DNA from: Oegoconia quadripuncta
Taxonomy: Eukaryota > Arthropoda > Insecta > Lepidoptera > Autostichidae
DNA length: 64,000 nt
NCBI GenBank assembly: GCA_949316235.1
Contig: OX438757.1
Location: 16,307,505-16,371,504 of the forward strand
Reading direction: 5' to 3'
A model generated the notes under the pieces. It had not been told where the DNA came from. It saw only the letters and a list, made by a program, of their open reading frames with translations, and did no database searches. A program made the translations under genes and the position numbers. Shown piece after piece: positions 46,065 to 59,700 of the stretch (positions are counted from its first letter, which is position 1; every line of letters starts with the position of its first letter).

Positions 46065-46295
46065 TGTGTCCCCCAAATGTGTTGGGGTTTCCGGGTCAGT
46101 ACGCTGCCGCGCTGTATCTAAATCTGCCGCCAAGCAGCAATGTTAATAGCATTGTTGTGTTCCTGTTGTCAGAGACAAGATAGCCAGTGCCCCAAATGTG
46201 TTGGGGTTTCCGGGTCAGTACGCTTCCACCTTCGACCTCTTCACTTAACATCAGGTGTGATTGAGGTCAAGTCCCAAATCGTTGTGCATAAAAAA
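46065..46295 (+). mobile_element. SINE C, rearranged
   Basis: The block CCAAATGTGTTGGGGTTTCC occurs twice (46077 and 46193), so part of the 3' half is duplicated in front of the body. Confidence 0.7.
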
Positions 46296-46536
46296 AGTAC
46301 AATGTTTTCTGTTTAAATTAACTATATTCAGGTTAATGAAACCAGAATTTTCTACGTGTGCCAACGTGTTGAACATGTGCTCAGCGAATCGAAGTTTAGT
46401 AGTTTTCATACAAAGTGTAAACGACCACATGTAATTGGTTTCGCTCTCTATCTTTGGAGTGCATCATCAAATCTTAACCATTATTAACCGTTATATGGGA
46501 CTAGCCTGATGATGAACCTAGTCAAACAAAAAAATG

Positions 46537-46942
46537 GGCCGCGACCCGTGCACCCACTGGCTTCACCCACCGGCTTCGAACCTAACCTATCCATGTCGGG
46601 GTGCCAAAAACTCCCATGCTCGCTTCGCTCGCACTAGTCCGGCTCGCTTGCGCCAGTTAAATATAGATGACATCCCAGATGACATTCCATTTTATCGTAT
46701 ATTTTATAAGTTTTATGTCGTAAAAGTAACAAATGAGATATGTACAAATAGGTCTAATAGTATATAACGAGGTTTAAAACTTTTTGTATTATTTTTCTCT
46801 TTAACATCGAACTTATCGTATTATTATTTTATTTTTTTCATCGATAATTAAATCCAACCATATCGCAGTGGGTACACGGGTAAACAGGAATTACCCCTAC
46901 ACCCACCGGTGGGTGAAGCCAGTGGGTGCACGGGTCGCGGGG
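46537..46942. mobile_element. TIR element with long GC-rich ends and 8-bp direct repeats
   Basis: CCGCGACCCGTGCACCCACT at the left is mirrored perfectly at the right, continuing through GGCTTCACCCACCGG. Flanks are AAAAAATG on both sides, an 8-bp duplication of hAT or P type. The interior is AT-rich and non-coding. It interrupts a repeat similar to 44460-44640. Confidence 0.8.
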
Positions 46943-47032
46943 TAAAAAAATGATCATCAAAATCGGTTAACAATTGACGAAAATATGGAGGAACATAATA
47001 TAAAAATCTGTTATAAGTAGTAATAGTACAAC

Positions 47033-47036
<4 letters not shown>

Positions 47037-47090
<54 letters not shown>
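47037..47090. repeat. (AT)n microsatellite
   Basis: About 27 uninterrupted AT dinucleotides. Confidence 0.97.
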
Positions 47091-47095
<5 letters not shown>

Positions 47096-47576
47096 TTTAT
47101 TTTTATTACTGTGAAATAAGGCCACATTTTGTAAGAATAACACCAAGCAGATGATTGTTAAGTTTTGTATGTGTTTCTGTAATACGCAAATAAACGCTTT
47201 ATCTATCTAAAAACCTCTAACCTCTTTTCTAACCTCCAGTAGGGTGAATAAAAGAGATCTCTTTAGAGATAAGCTCACCTGTGTACACATTTTCTAACTA
47301 TAATCAACGGGAACCTTTTTGAAAAAACGTATGCAATAGTCCTCTGAATGAATTACTGATTTTGGGGAGTCGGCTTACAACTTTATCTTTATTTCTTGTA
47401 TTGACATTGTGTATCACTATTTTTCCTAAATGATGCTATATTTTTTTGACATATTTCTGCCGCTAAGCGTTGATCACCTAATCGGGATCTTGAACCCTAT
47501 CATTCAGATTAGTAAAACCACAAATTAATTAACTAGAATAATATATTTATAAACATAATAAATAAAATTAATTTTC
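47091..47576. other. Downstream of the ABCA gene; LINE-E piece at 47290-47460
   Basis: 47290-47460 is an uninterrupted minus-strand LINE-E segment that shows the LINE-F insertion site of the copy at 795-1670. Confidence 0.55.
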
Positions 47577-47735
47577 TTATCTCTGTAGTATACTGAACAC
47601 TTCTTCGATGGAAGTCTCGCTCAGGGTGTAGTCCTCTATCAGTTTGTGGTATCTGCTCTTCAAGATCTCCAAGTTAGTAAACATCGCGCTGAACAATAGA
47701 TCTTCGTCCTCACGTATATGGTAACAGAGCATGCT
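47577..47735 (-). CDS. ABCA last exon
   Basis: Acceptor TTTCAG; stop TAA at 47577-47579. SMLCYHIREDEDLLFSAMFT and the family-typical LIEDYTLSETSIEEVFSIL. A SINE A begins about 25 bases upstream of the acceptor. Confidence 0.9.
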   Translation of the reverse strand, partial: SMLCYHIREDEDLLFSAMFTNLEILKSRYHKLIEDYTLSETSIEEVFSILQR

Positions 47736-50700
47736 CTGAAACAAATTTGTATTTATAAAATAAATAAGTATTCTTGCACATACACACAGCGCCATCTAGT
47801 TCCACACTAAGCAACTAGGCTTGTATTATGGATAACAGATGGTTAATAAACTACACGAATACATAAGCATCCATAACTCGAGAACACATGCCTCTATACA
47901 TACAAACATATGCACCTAGGATTCGAACCCGCGACCTTTTGGAATAGCAGGCCGAGTTCTAACCACTACACCAAACAGGACATCATTTCATTATCTATGG
48001 TTAATCAATAAATTAAAAATTTATAAAACCCTATTATTATGTATATATTTCGTAGTAGGTATACAGGGTGAAATTGAATTCGTGTAATTCCTGTTTACTG
48101 GTGGTCCCACTCCCGATTACGACGAACTTTCTCCAAGGAACCATAGTTTTTTTTTTTTTTTTATTTATTCACTATATGTGAAAAAGGTTTAACACAATAC
48201 AAAAGTGCGCCACAGAAACCTATTCAAGGTTTATACGCAACACACTCAGCCTCATCGCTTACCACTTACTGTCTATTACAAGTTACAGTATCACCAGCAC
48301 CACCCATGTAGTACTTTTTAAGTGATTGTTTACATTTTTGTATATTTATAAATATATCTGTATGTATTTCCTTGGGAATATCATTTAAAATGTTTGGTAA
48401 CATGTACTCCCACGTCCTCGCTCCGTAAATGTTAGTGTATTTAGGTAACTCATACAAAGGTATATACTCCAGCTTACGTAGATAATCAGGTCTATGTTTT
48501 GTCTTTAATGAATTTATATTGGGATACTCGTCTGTAATAACGGACATTTTAATCTTATCAAACACAGATATTACCCTACAATATCTAATCAAACCTGACT
48601 CATCTTCTGTAAACTTAGTTTTAATGTGTTTAGGGACAATAGTCTTTAGTATTTTAAGTTGTAGGCTGTATATACTATTTATGTAACTTTTATATGTTCG
48701 TCCATAACTACCAAGACCATAATTTATAACTGAGTCAGCCAGAGAAAGGTATAACATTCTAAGTATGACATATGGAAGCTTATATTTTAATATTGCGAGT
48801 TAAATTCCATCAAAAAATTTTCGATTCGAAATACAGAGTAAACCATCTGAAACCAACTTTAGTAATGGAAGTCCAACTATTTTCGACAAAATTCGGCTAT
48901 GGTTCCTAGTGGAAAGTGGTTCGTAATCAGGATTGGAGTCACCAGCCGAAAATTGTTGGAGTCTCATACTAAAGTTGCTTTCAAAATTTCTTACTTTGTA
49001 TCGAAAATTTTTTGATCGATTTCGACTATGGTGTCTTGGAGAAAGTTGTTTGTAATCAAGAATGGCGTCACCAATCAACACGAATTCAAATTGTGTACGT
49101 TTGTCTACATGCATTTATTATGTTCATAATCAGGGGTGGAGACACTAGCTAGCTGAAAATAGTTGGATGGGTAGTTGTATGGGTAATGGTTTTTTTTTTT
49201 AATTCCACTATGGTTCCTAAGGGAAAGGCTTTCGTAATCAAGAGTCGCGCCACGAGTTAATTGGAATTACACGAATTCAAATTCACCCTGCGATTGATAT
49301 TTGACGCTATTTGCAAAAAATGTGGCATATTTTTATATACTTTTGCTCCACCATTACTTGAAGAGCGTCGGTGGCTCAGCGGTTAAGACACGGTCTCCCA
49401 ATTTAGAAGGACGATTCGATTCCCAGGCAGGCCATGTACCAATGAGTTTTTAAATTTAATTTAATTACTTATATACATTTATCCGACTGCTCTTAAACGG
49501 TGAAGGAAAACATCGTGAGGAAACCTGCAAATAAAGATTCAAAGGCATGTGAAGTCCCCAACCCGCATTGGGCCTGCGTGGTGGACTATGGCCTATATTC
49601 CCTCATATACGAGGGAAGGCCTAAATCCCTGCAGTGGGATGTTTACAAGCTGATGATGATGACTTGCCCCACCTGTTATCAGCGTGTTAAACTTACCAAA
49701 TGCTCCTCAACGAGATGGCTAGTATCGAACAGTTCCTCAAATTCCTGCTTCAGATGGTTCAACCCGGTGCCTGGGGCGATGTTCTTCGCACTGTATACGC
49801 TCTTCGCGCTGTGGAAACTTTTCTCGCTTACAACGTCGTCTTCTGTGAAAAAAAAGTGGTGTAAAAAAATGATACATTTGTTAGGCACTAGCTGTTGTCC
49901 ACGATTTGACAATTGAAATGAAATATCCTGGGACTAACACACAGCGCCATTTTGTTCCACACTAAGCAATCAGGCTTGTATTATGGGTACCAGTTGGTAG
50001 ATAGATGGTAGATAGACCGCTTCGCACGGGCCTTAGCCAAGTGTTGAGGGATTATTGTTCATAGCAGTGATGATGGATGTAGTTAGAAACGCTTGTCGTA
50101 CAGCGTTGAGAATGGTAGCCTTTTGTAATATGTAAGAGATGGTTATTATTATTATTTCTATTTTTAATTTCTTTTCCTCAGCATGAGCTGGTATTGTCAT
50201 ACCATTTACGGGCATTGACCAAGTAAATGGTATATTCCTATTTATTTTGAAATCGTAAGTCAGTTTGTCCGTTTTCATTTTTATTAAAGTTTGAGCTGCT
50301 ATTAGGTATTTATCTGTGTGTTCACATACCCTCTGACAGTTCAACGAACGCCGCTTTGACTCGCAGTTTGATGGTGGCCGTGTAGCCGGCGGCGAGTGTC
50401 TCCCGCACCTGGGCGGCCGGGCCCAGCGCGGCCAGCTGCCCCCGGAGCAGGACGGCCACGCGGGTGAACACGGACTCCATTTGACGCCAATCCATGCTGC
50501 AATTACATGATACATTAATGAGACGGAAAAAAAAAAAAAACAACAGTGTTAAGATCTACAATCCCGTTGGTTTTGCTAACTTGCGTAACAAGCCCGCAAT
50601 ACAAAGATATAAATGTTGAGGGCAGGCTGACAACCAGTGCTTAACGATTTATGTTACTCAGTGTTTACTGAGACTGTACCCCATACCCGCACTCATTGTA

Positions 50701-53700
50701 GTACCTATAAATAAATAAATAAATAAAAGGCATTTATTCACCACAAAGTTAATTTAACAAGTAATTAATTGATTATAAATTAGGTCTAACTGTGATGAAA
50801 AGGTAGGGACTCAGCAGATTTGCTGATTTTCAGTCCCCCCCAAGTAGAGTACCTAGTTAGTCATAGAGCCGTGTTGGTGGATCGATCTTGAGATTGGGAT
50901 CGCGACTCGATCTCGATATTATAGTTTTATTTTATTTTTATTTTTTTTGATACTGTTTCAATATGAAACAGGTTCTCAAGCATGAGCTGGTGGCCATCTC
51001 GGTCTCGAGAGCGGTTTGTGGGATGCGGACCTTGATTTCGTCGTTTTGATTTCTTGTATGTTGTTGTGGTTTTTTTTTTCGGTGTGTGGAAATAAATGGT
51101 TTAAATGGTTAAAAAAATGGTTAAATTTGACCCCCGATTAAAAAACGTACGAGTGTGTGTAATTTTTTTTTATGCACAACGGGTTGGATTGATAGATAAA
51201 TCGTTTATTTGTATCTCCAGTCACACACATACCATAACTTCCAAAGCAATTGGATAAACATATTTTATAACAATCCATAAAAGTAACACCAGGATACACT
51301 AGAGTATGTGTGTGCTACAGCCGTGGGTCATAGCTTAATGGGTATAATTGCTCATAGAGGAAAACACTGATTTTCAGTAATTACCCACGAGAAGACACTG
51401 ATACAAAAGAGAACAACCAGACAAGCATATTTTACTGTGCGCGTCAGTGAATAATGTCACGTAGGTATGTGTATTCAAATGCAGTATAGGTACTCAAATA
51501 GATACATATACAGGTGTTAGCACTTCCTCAATCACACCTGATGTTAGAAGATGAGGCCGAAGGTGGAAGCGTACCCGGACACCTCAACATATTTGGGGGA
51601 CTGGCTATCTTATCTCTGATAACCGGAACACAAAAATGCAATTAACGTTGCTGTTTGGCGGCAGATTTAGATAAGATGGTGGTAATTATGTAGGGGTACA
51701 CGCTTTTTCAATAAGGTTCCTGTTGATATACAAAATCTTCCTTTCAATAAATTTAAAGATATTATAAAACAGAAAAGCATGTTATAAATTATCAGACTCT
51801 TTAGATGATAAACATCCATGGATATAACCTGCGATTCTATTACATAATTTCATCGTTATCGTCATCGGTTACGTTCTGACATATGATTGGTTGGCCCATT
51901 GCACGCTCGGCAATTTGACGGTGTCTCATTGGCCAACGTAGTCAATAACGTTACCGATGAAGTTACGTAATCTAAGGGCAGCTCGTTCGCGAAATATTAT
52001 TGTGCTTTTTTTTAAAAATCTGTTTTTAAAAAGAGCAAGCCCTCGAGTTTCTTGCTTGGTCTTCTAAGGAGAAAATTGCCTTTTGAACAAGCAGTAGCTT
52101 AAAAAATGTAATGTAATGATTATTTTAAGTGTATACCCTCCAAAATAAAGTATCTTTGACTTTGACTATTCTACTAATCACAAAATTATAGAAATCAATC
52201 AGATTTATCGTCAAGGTATATAAGAAAAGCATTATTGGCTGTTACCAGAAGTAGGTGATATGATAATACCTGGCTTCTGCAACGACGCAGGCGGCGCCGT
52301 CGTCCAGCATATGCCGCAGGGCGCGGGCCACGAGTGGCCGAGTGTAGGGATCCACACCAGCAGTGGGCTCGTCTAGGAGCGCGGCGTGGGGCGACGCCAG
52401 CATGGCCCCGCATAACGCCAATCGTCGCGAACACCCGGCGCTATACGATGACACTAATACATCCGTAAACGACTGCAGACCTGGAGAACAATATTTATAT
52501 AATAAATAAATAAATATTTCCGACACTTACACCAATCATCTAGTCCCAAACTAAGCAAAACTTGTACTATGGATACTAGACATATGTAACATCCATGACT
52601 CGGGAATAAATGTTCGTATTCAGCATACAAACAATTACCCATCGCGGGATTCGAACCCGCAACCGTAGGTTTTGCCGACTGGGTCCCTATCCACTACACC
52701 AATCGTTTGTCAATATCTATCCCTCTTATTCATATAAATTTACAAATGCTTTATAAGCCTGTTTTAGATAAAGTATGTTTTGTTACTTTCTTTCATTACA
52801 ACATTTCCTTATGAACGACAGAGACAAAACACACTTTAACTAAAACAGGCTTATAAAGCGTTTGTAAATTTTTATGAATAAGACGGTATGGATATGTTCA
52901 CGCGAACAAATCTTTTTCGCGCTTTTCTTAGATAAAATAGCGCCATCTCTTAGAATCTTCGAGAACTAATACGACTGCTGAAAATAAATGGCCAAAAACA
53001 CCACGCGCGACCAAAATTGTTTTCAGTCTTTGCTCACAACCCAATCAGTCAGTCACATAAAAGTGCAAGGAAAAATCAATATTGATAAAAATATGAGTTT
53101 TATGAGTATTAACATTATGTTTCTCGCATTTTTGGTCACTTCTCTGTGGTAAATGATGCATTTTTTAAACATTTGATGTGACAGTTCGCGAACGAAGTCG
53201 GTGTGTGACAGAGTTCCCATTGGTTCCAAATTGCCGGTTTGACGCCAATGAAGTGGTGAAATTTTAATTGTTTCAACGACCCGGTCCATAGGCAACAATA
53301 TATAAGTCAATGGTCTTAATGTGTTTTCTACCCGACTACGCTCAGCCAAAGTAACGGTAATATATCCGACGCGTCTGTATGTACATATGGTACAGTCTAC
53401 AGTCGTAAGTCTTATCTAAATCTGCCGCCAAGCAGCAATGCCTTGCTTGTTGTGTTCCGGTTGGCACAGGTAAGATAGCCAGTCCCCCAAATGTGTTGGA
53501 GTTTCCGGGTCAGTACGCTTCCACCTTCGACCTCATCTTCACTTAACATCAGGTGTGATTGACAAAGGATGGACCGTAAGAAGGAAGACCGTAAGTAAGA
53601 AAGAAACAGTAAACAGGAATTATACGAATTAAATTTCACTCTGTATGAGCACCTATTAATTATTTAATCATCCAACTCAATCATCCGCCAATCTCACAGC

Positions 53701-56700
53701 ACTGAGAACACAAAATCAATGAAGAAGGAATTAATGTACACCTTCATCTCCTTGTTCATTGGGCTAGTATGTGACAGCGTTTACAAGGGATGGAAAGTGT
53801 GACGAGGACTTCGAAGAGTGAATGCCGGAAATCGAGTGAATAGAGCACTGCATGCCTCTGCCTGTGTATAAAAAAGCTCGTCTGGCTGTTCATGGCGGGT
53901 GCTGGTTCCAACACTGATTAACGGGAGTGAATGCTGGGTATGACAGAAGAATAACGAAAGTAGAATTAATGCAGTGGAAATATGAGTTGAGAAGTATGAG
54001 TGAGGTGACTTTGAAAGGTTGAAAAAGGTATGCTGAATAAAAGAAGACTAACGAAAGATATATACGAAGCGAATGTGGATGGTAGTATTGGAGGCGAAGA
54101 CCACGGCGAACGTACCATGATCAAATCGGGGACGTCTTAAGAAAAGGCCAAGTCAAGAGTACCCTAAACCGATGAGCATGTATGAACTTATGAGAATGAA
54201 TGAAGCAAAAGAAGAAAGAAAGGAAGAAACTGTTTATTCGCCACTCCGACACATATACAACAATTGTTAGGCAAATAAAATAACAGAACACTCAGATAAG
54301 TGTCGCAGCAGCGAAAGGGAAACGACTCAGCTATATGGCTGAGCTTATAAGAACTCAGCGCTGGTTTAACCACCCAGAAGAGCAGACGAGTTACCGTCGC
54401 TAGTTGCATAAAGACAAGACATTCCTGTCAAAGGAATAAAAATGTGCTATGTAAGTTAAATACATACATAAGATACTTGTTATGTGACATAAAAGTGATT
54501 TATATAAACTTCCCTTGAAGAACAAAGATAAATATAAAGAAGTTCACTGTTTGGGAAATGATTAATCGACTAGTGCAACTAAAATATGGTGCTGCTAGTA
54601 TCAATATAAATATAAATACAATGGGCCAGATCTAATAACGCCTAAATGAAATGAAAGAGGTGTGTCAGGATCGTAGCAAGTGGAAGTCTGTTGGCTCTAC
54701 GGAAAACAGGCGTGACTTTATGTATGTGACAGTGTAGGTCAACATCATGTAATATCTTACCCATGTAACGCAAGGAGCGTATCACGAGTTTCCTCGCAAG
54801 TCGAGGGGTCCGCCCGTAGAGCGCGCAGAGGAGCGAGAGGTTCTGGTAGCCGGATAGGAAGATGTCGAAGCCACCAGACGACTTGTTAAACACTATTTGA
54901 TTGAGGTACTGGAAGAGCATACAAAATTTTATTAAAGGACTGACCTGGCATAAAAAATGGCATTAACACTTGAAAAATATACCTAAAATTAAACGATTTA
55001 AATAAATTCAATATCTCAAAATCATGATTATGGTATATTCTTATTTCACCAAAATATTACATATATCGAACGGTCATGTACAAAGGTGGACTTATTTCTT
55101 TAAGAGATCTCTTCCATGCAAACTGAGCATTGAAGTAGGAAATAAATAAATAAATAAAATATCCTTAGACATACACACAGAGCCATCTAGTTCCACTTGA
55201 AAATAAATCCTTATTATAAATAAAAACATCCATAACTCGGGTACAAATGTCTGTATTCATCAGACAAACATATGCCCCTAGCGGGATTCGAACCCGCAAC
55301 CTTTTGGTATAGTGGCCAGAGTTTCTAACCACTACACCACCAAATAGGTCGTCAAATCAATGTGTTGTGGGGTCTTTCTATTAAGCATCAAAATGTCTGT
55401 GCCAGAAAGATCCACATTTCCTTAACTTATATAGAAGGTATGATCAAGAGGCAGATATAACATTTTAACTTTAACTAAACAACCATAACTAAATAGCTAA
55501 TAAAAATAATAATATCTAAATAACTATAACTAAATAATTATAAGTGTGTGTGTACGTAAACAAAGGAAAGATAACCAAATTAGATATTATTATAAAATAT
55601 CAGATTATTTAGATGATAAACAATCATGGACATAACCAGCCCGTTCGCATAACCAGGCTATTTCACAATTAATAATGAAATATTACAATATAAAATAATA
55701 ATTTTGTAATATAAAAACCTTTTTTTAAAAGAGCGACCTCTCGAGTTTCTTGCTTGTTCTTCTCAGGGGAACATTGCCATTTGAACAAGCAGTAGCTTTA
55801 AAAATGTAAAATTTGACTATTTTAAGTGTACCCTGTGTAGGTACCCTACAAAATAAAGCATTTTTTGATTTTGATAATCATTTATTGTAAAATTTAATAT
55901 TATAAAATATTCAATTTTCATTATTAAATAGTACTTTGTACGTGTCCTAAAATTTAATTGTTACTGCTGTATTCGCCATTACAAGAAAGACCACAAAAAA
56001 AAAACATCGTAAACCAGAAATTATTTGCAAAAGATTTTTGTAAAATTCGGTGACAAATAAAATTTCGAACTTAATTATCTCCTGAAGTATCATCTTTAGA
56101 ATTAAGAGGGTTTACTCCGCCCAGTAGCGTCCTCATTGGATAAATTAAGATTTCTATTTTAATTATATTCTATATAAAAAAAATCGCTCTGACCTGCACT
56201 CGAGAAGCCCATAAGCTAATTATAAATAATACATTTTACGACTATTGCCTTGCCAAGCTATGCTACCCGTTAAAGATATAATGAAACGTCCAAATACTTG
56301 ATTCACTGAGTTTATTGTCCCGTCACAAACAGTACAAGAGAACGGCCGAGCTCCGAGAGGAAACGACTGCCCCGGGACGCCGGTAGCTACCCAAAAGCGC
56401 TGATCACGTAAAACTGCGTATCTACATGTGACTCAATGTGTTCCTACAACATAAATAGCTTTAATTACGGTTATTTACGAAAATATCCAATTTTTTATAA
56501 AAACGGCCAACTTTTTTTTTTAATCAAAACTATTTTAGGTATGATTTATAATTTTAAATTCACTTTTAGACCTCCCGAGTGCAGGTCAGAGTGATTTTTT
56601 TATTAGTTTTGTATTTAAAAAGACAATCTTAATTTATCCAACTGGACGGAATAAAAGCTCTTAATGAAATTACTGTTACGCCAAGCAATATTCTACATTG

Positions 56701-59700
56701 AACGTTGCTGAGTTGGAGACAAAAAGGACTCCACATTGCGACACCGACAATTAGATGGCAAACAATGTTATTTTTTGCATGTGTCTCGACTGTGTAATAT
56801 TTGTATCTGATTGTTTGTGACATGGGTCATGGATGGGTTTAAATAAATTTTTCTTTCTTCTTCTTCTTTCAGTGGACGTCCTGAGTCAGACATGCTGATG
56901 ATGATGATTAACTCAACATTCAAAAAAAATTGTGCGAAGTATCAGGACGCCACTGGACGGAATAAATACATTTAAGCCCTAATCTTTGCAAACATAACAG
57001 TACTTTTTTTTTGCACAACGGGCTTGTACTTGACCTCAATCACACCTGATGTTAAGTAAAGATGAGGTCGAAGGTGGAAGCGGACTGACCCGGAAACCCC
57101 AACACATTACCACTACCTTTATTACTCCCAAAAAATACGATCGTCAACTAGCTGGCAATTATGAAAATCGTTCTATAAGAGAGGCTTATGTCCAGTATCT
57201 GTTTTTTTATGCACGTGTTAGCACTTGACCTCAATCACACCTGATGTTAAGTGAAGATGAAGCCGAAGGTGCAAGCGTACTGACCCGTCTTATTAGGATT
57301 GGCTATCTTATCTCTGAGAACCGGAACCCAATGCTATTGACATTGCTGTTTTGGTAGCAAACTTACATAGTGGTAGCTAGCCAGGAGGACATTTGAAATG
57401 ACACCCACCACTGGGGTTCGAACCCGCGACCTTCGAATCGTAAACCCCCTATTGTTTATATTGAGCCTATATCGGATCTATTTTCCATACCAAATTTCGA
57501 ATATTAGAAATGTCCACCAAAATCATGGCTAAACGTGACGATAATACTAACTTTCGTCCTATTCTTCCGTATGAAGTAGCCGCTGACGTTGGCATTTCCC
57601 CTCGTCATCACGGTCATGCCGGCCACCATACGCAGCATGGTACTCTTGCCAGCGCCGTTCGGGCCCAATATGCCCAGGCATTCGCCTAGATAACCATTGA
57701 AGTACTGGTTATTAACCAAAAAACTCGACAATATATCTGACTCATCACCATCAGCCCATAAACATCCTACTGCAAGGACATAGGCCTTCCCTCGTATAAT
57801 GAGGGAGTGTGTGCCCTAATCCGCCCAGCTGGCCCAATACGGGTTGGGGACTTCACATGCTTTTGAATTTTTATATCTCAGGAATGTAGGTTTCCTCACG
57901 ATGTTTTCCTTCACCGTTTAAGAGCAATCCCACCTCCACACTCCTCCCATTGTAACTCCTATAAGCTAGGATCGACAGTTGTACTCGACACGGCGCCTAC
58001 TGAGGGTAGACGGTGCCCTACGTGACTCTATTGCTACCTTGGACCCCAGGCTAATTAAAGAAAGAAATAGTCTGTGTAAGTAAGAAAAAGGTTTCCCACT
58101 TCCCCCCCTTAGCAAATGGGAGTGTAGTCAATGAAATGCAACATGGCACTAAGGCCATCCCTATGGGGAAGGAGGGCGAGTGAAGCTCGGCCTCCTGCTT
58201 TCGTATACACCACGGACTGCGCCTGGATGCAGTGAACCTGGCGATGGCAGAAGGCTATCGCGAGTAATAGTGCCAGTAATACGAATGGCAAAAACGCTTG
58301 AAAGCTCGGAAGTGTTTAAAACCGTTTAAGAGCAGTCGGATAAATGCACATAAGTAACTTTATTAAATTAAATTTAAAACTCATTGGTATATGGCCTGCC
58401 TGTGAATCGAAATCGGATCTCCCAAATTGGGAGACCGGGTCTTAATCGCTGAGCCATCGACGCTAAAAAATACCTTTTTTAACAGAAAAGCTGACGCCTT
58501 TGACAGCGTTGTACTTGGCGCCGACGTCAGTGTAGTTCTTGTGGACGTTATGAACCAGCATCATATCATCGTGCATGATCTCCTGTTTCTCTGGAATAAA
58601 GAACGACGGGGTTGAATACAAAACATTGTTACGTAGTCCCCCAAATGTGTTGGGGTTTCCGGATCAGTACGTTTCCACCTTCGACCTCATCTTCATTTAA
58701 CATCAGGTGTGATTGAGGTCAAGTACCAACCCGTTGTGCATAAAAAAAAATTGTAATCAATCTTGAAAGTTAATTTAAACTTACTTCTAAATTTTGACGA
58801 GTCCAATACGTTACACTTGATTTCGATGATCTGATGATGGAGCCAGGAGATGGATGGTGGAAATGTGTATTTTTTTGGTTTTTTAAACTACATATTATTT
58901 TAAGCTTATCTAAATCTGCCGCCAAGCAGCAATGGCTCCGGAGCACAACATGTTCCGGTTGTCAGATATATGATAGCCAGTCCCCCAAATGTGTTGGGGT
59001 ATCCAGGTCAGTACGCTTCCACCTTCGACCTCATCTTCACTTAACATCAGGTGTGATTGAGGTCAAGTAACAACCCGTTGTACATAAAAAAAACTAAGGC
59101 TACTAAACCAGACCTTACCATTTTTAATATTTATTACTAAAATACTAAGAATAAGTATTTAAATCTACACTTAAGAGAGTTTATTACGTCCAGTGGCACC
59201 CTCAGGTAAACTAAGATTTCTTCTTAAATACAGAATAAATCAAATAATAAGTGTTTAAAAAGAAATGTTAAGTTATTCAAAGAGGACGTCACTGGACGAA
59301 ATAAACCCTCTTAAGCGTGTACCCTCTCTCCGTATATACAAAATTACTCTGTGCGCCCGTCTGAACGAAAGAAGAAAAACATGACAAAATAAAATAAATA
59401 TATTTACCTTCTGCTTCCAACACTAAAAAAACAAAAAAAAACATATAAGTAATTAAAGAATACATTCGTATTTATCGACTCTGAATGAAAATAATGGATA
59501 TTTGTTACTCTATATCACTGTAGGGTCAACTGAAATTTACACATTTAATGAAAAAAGCTGATCCCATAAATTGTAAATAAATAATGTTTCGGACACTTAC
59601 ACCAATCATCTAGCCCCAAACTAAGCAAAGCTTGTACTATGGATACTAGATAATGGATAAACATACATAAATATTTATTTAAACATCCATGACTCGGGAA

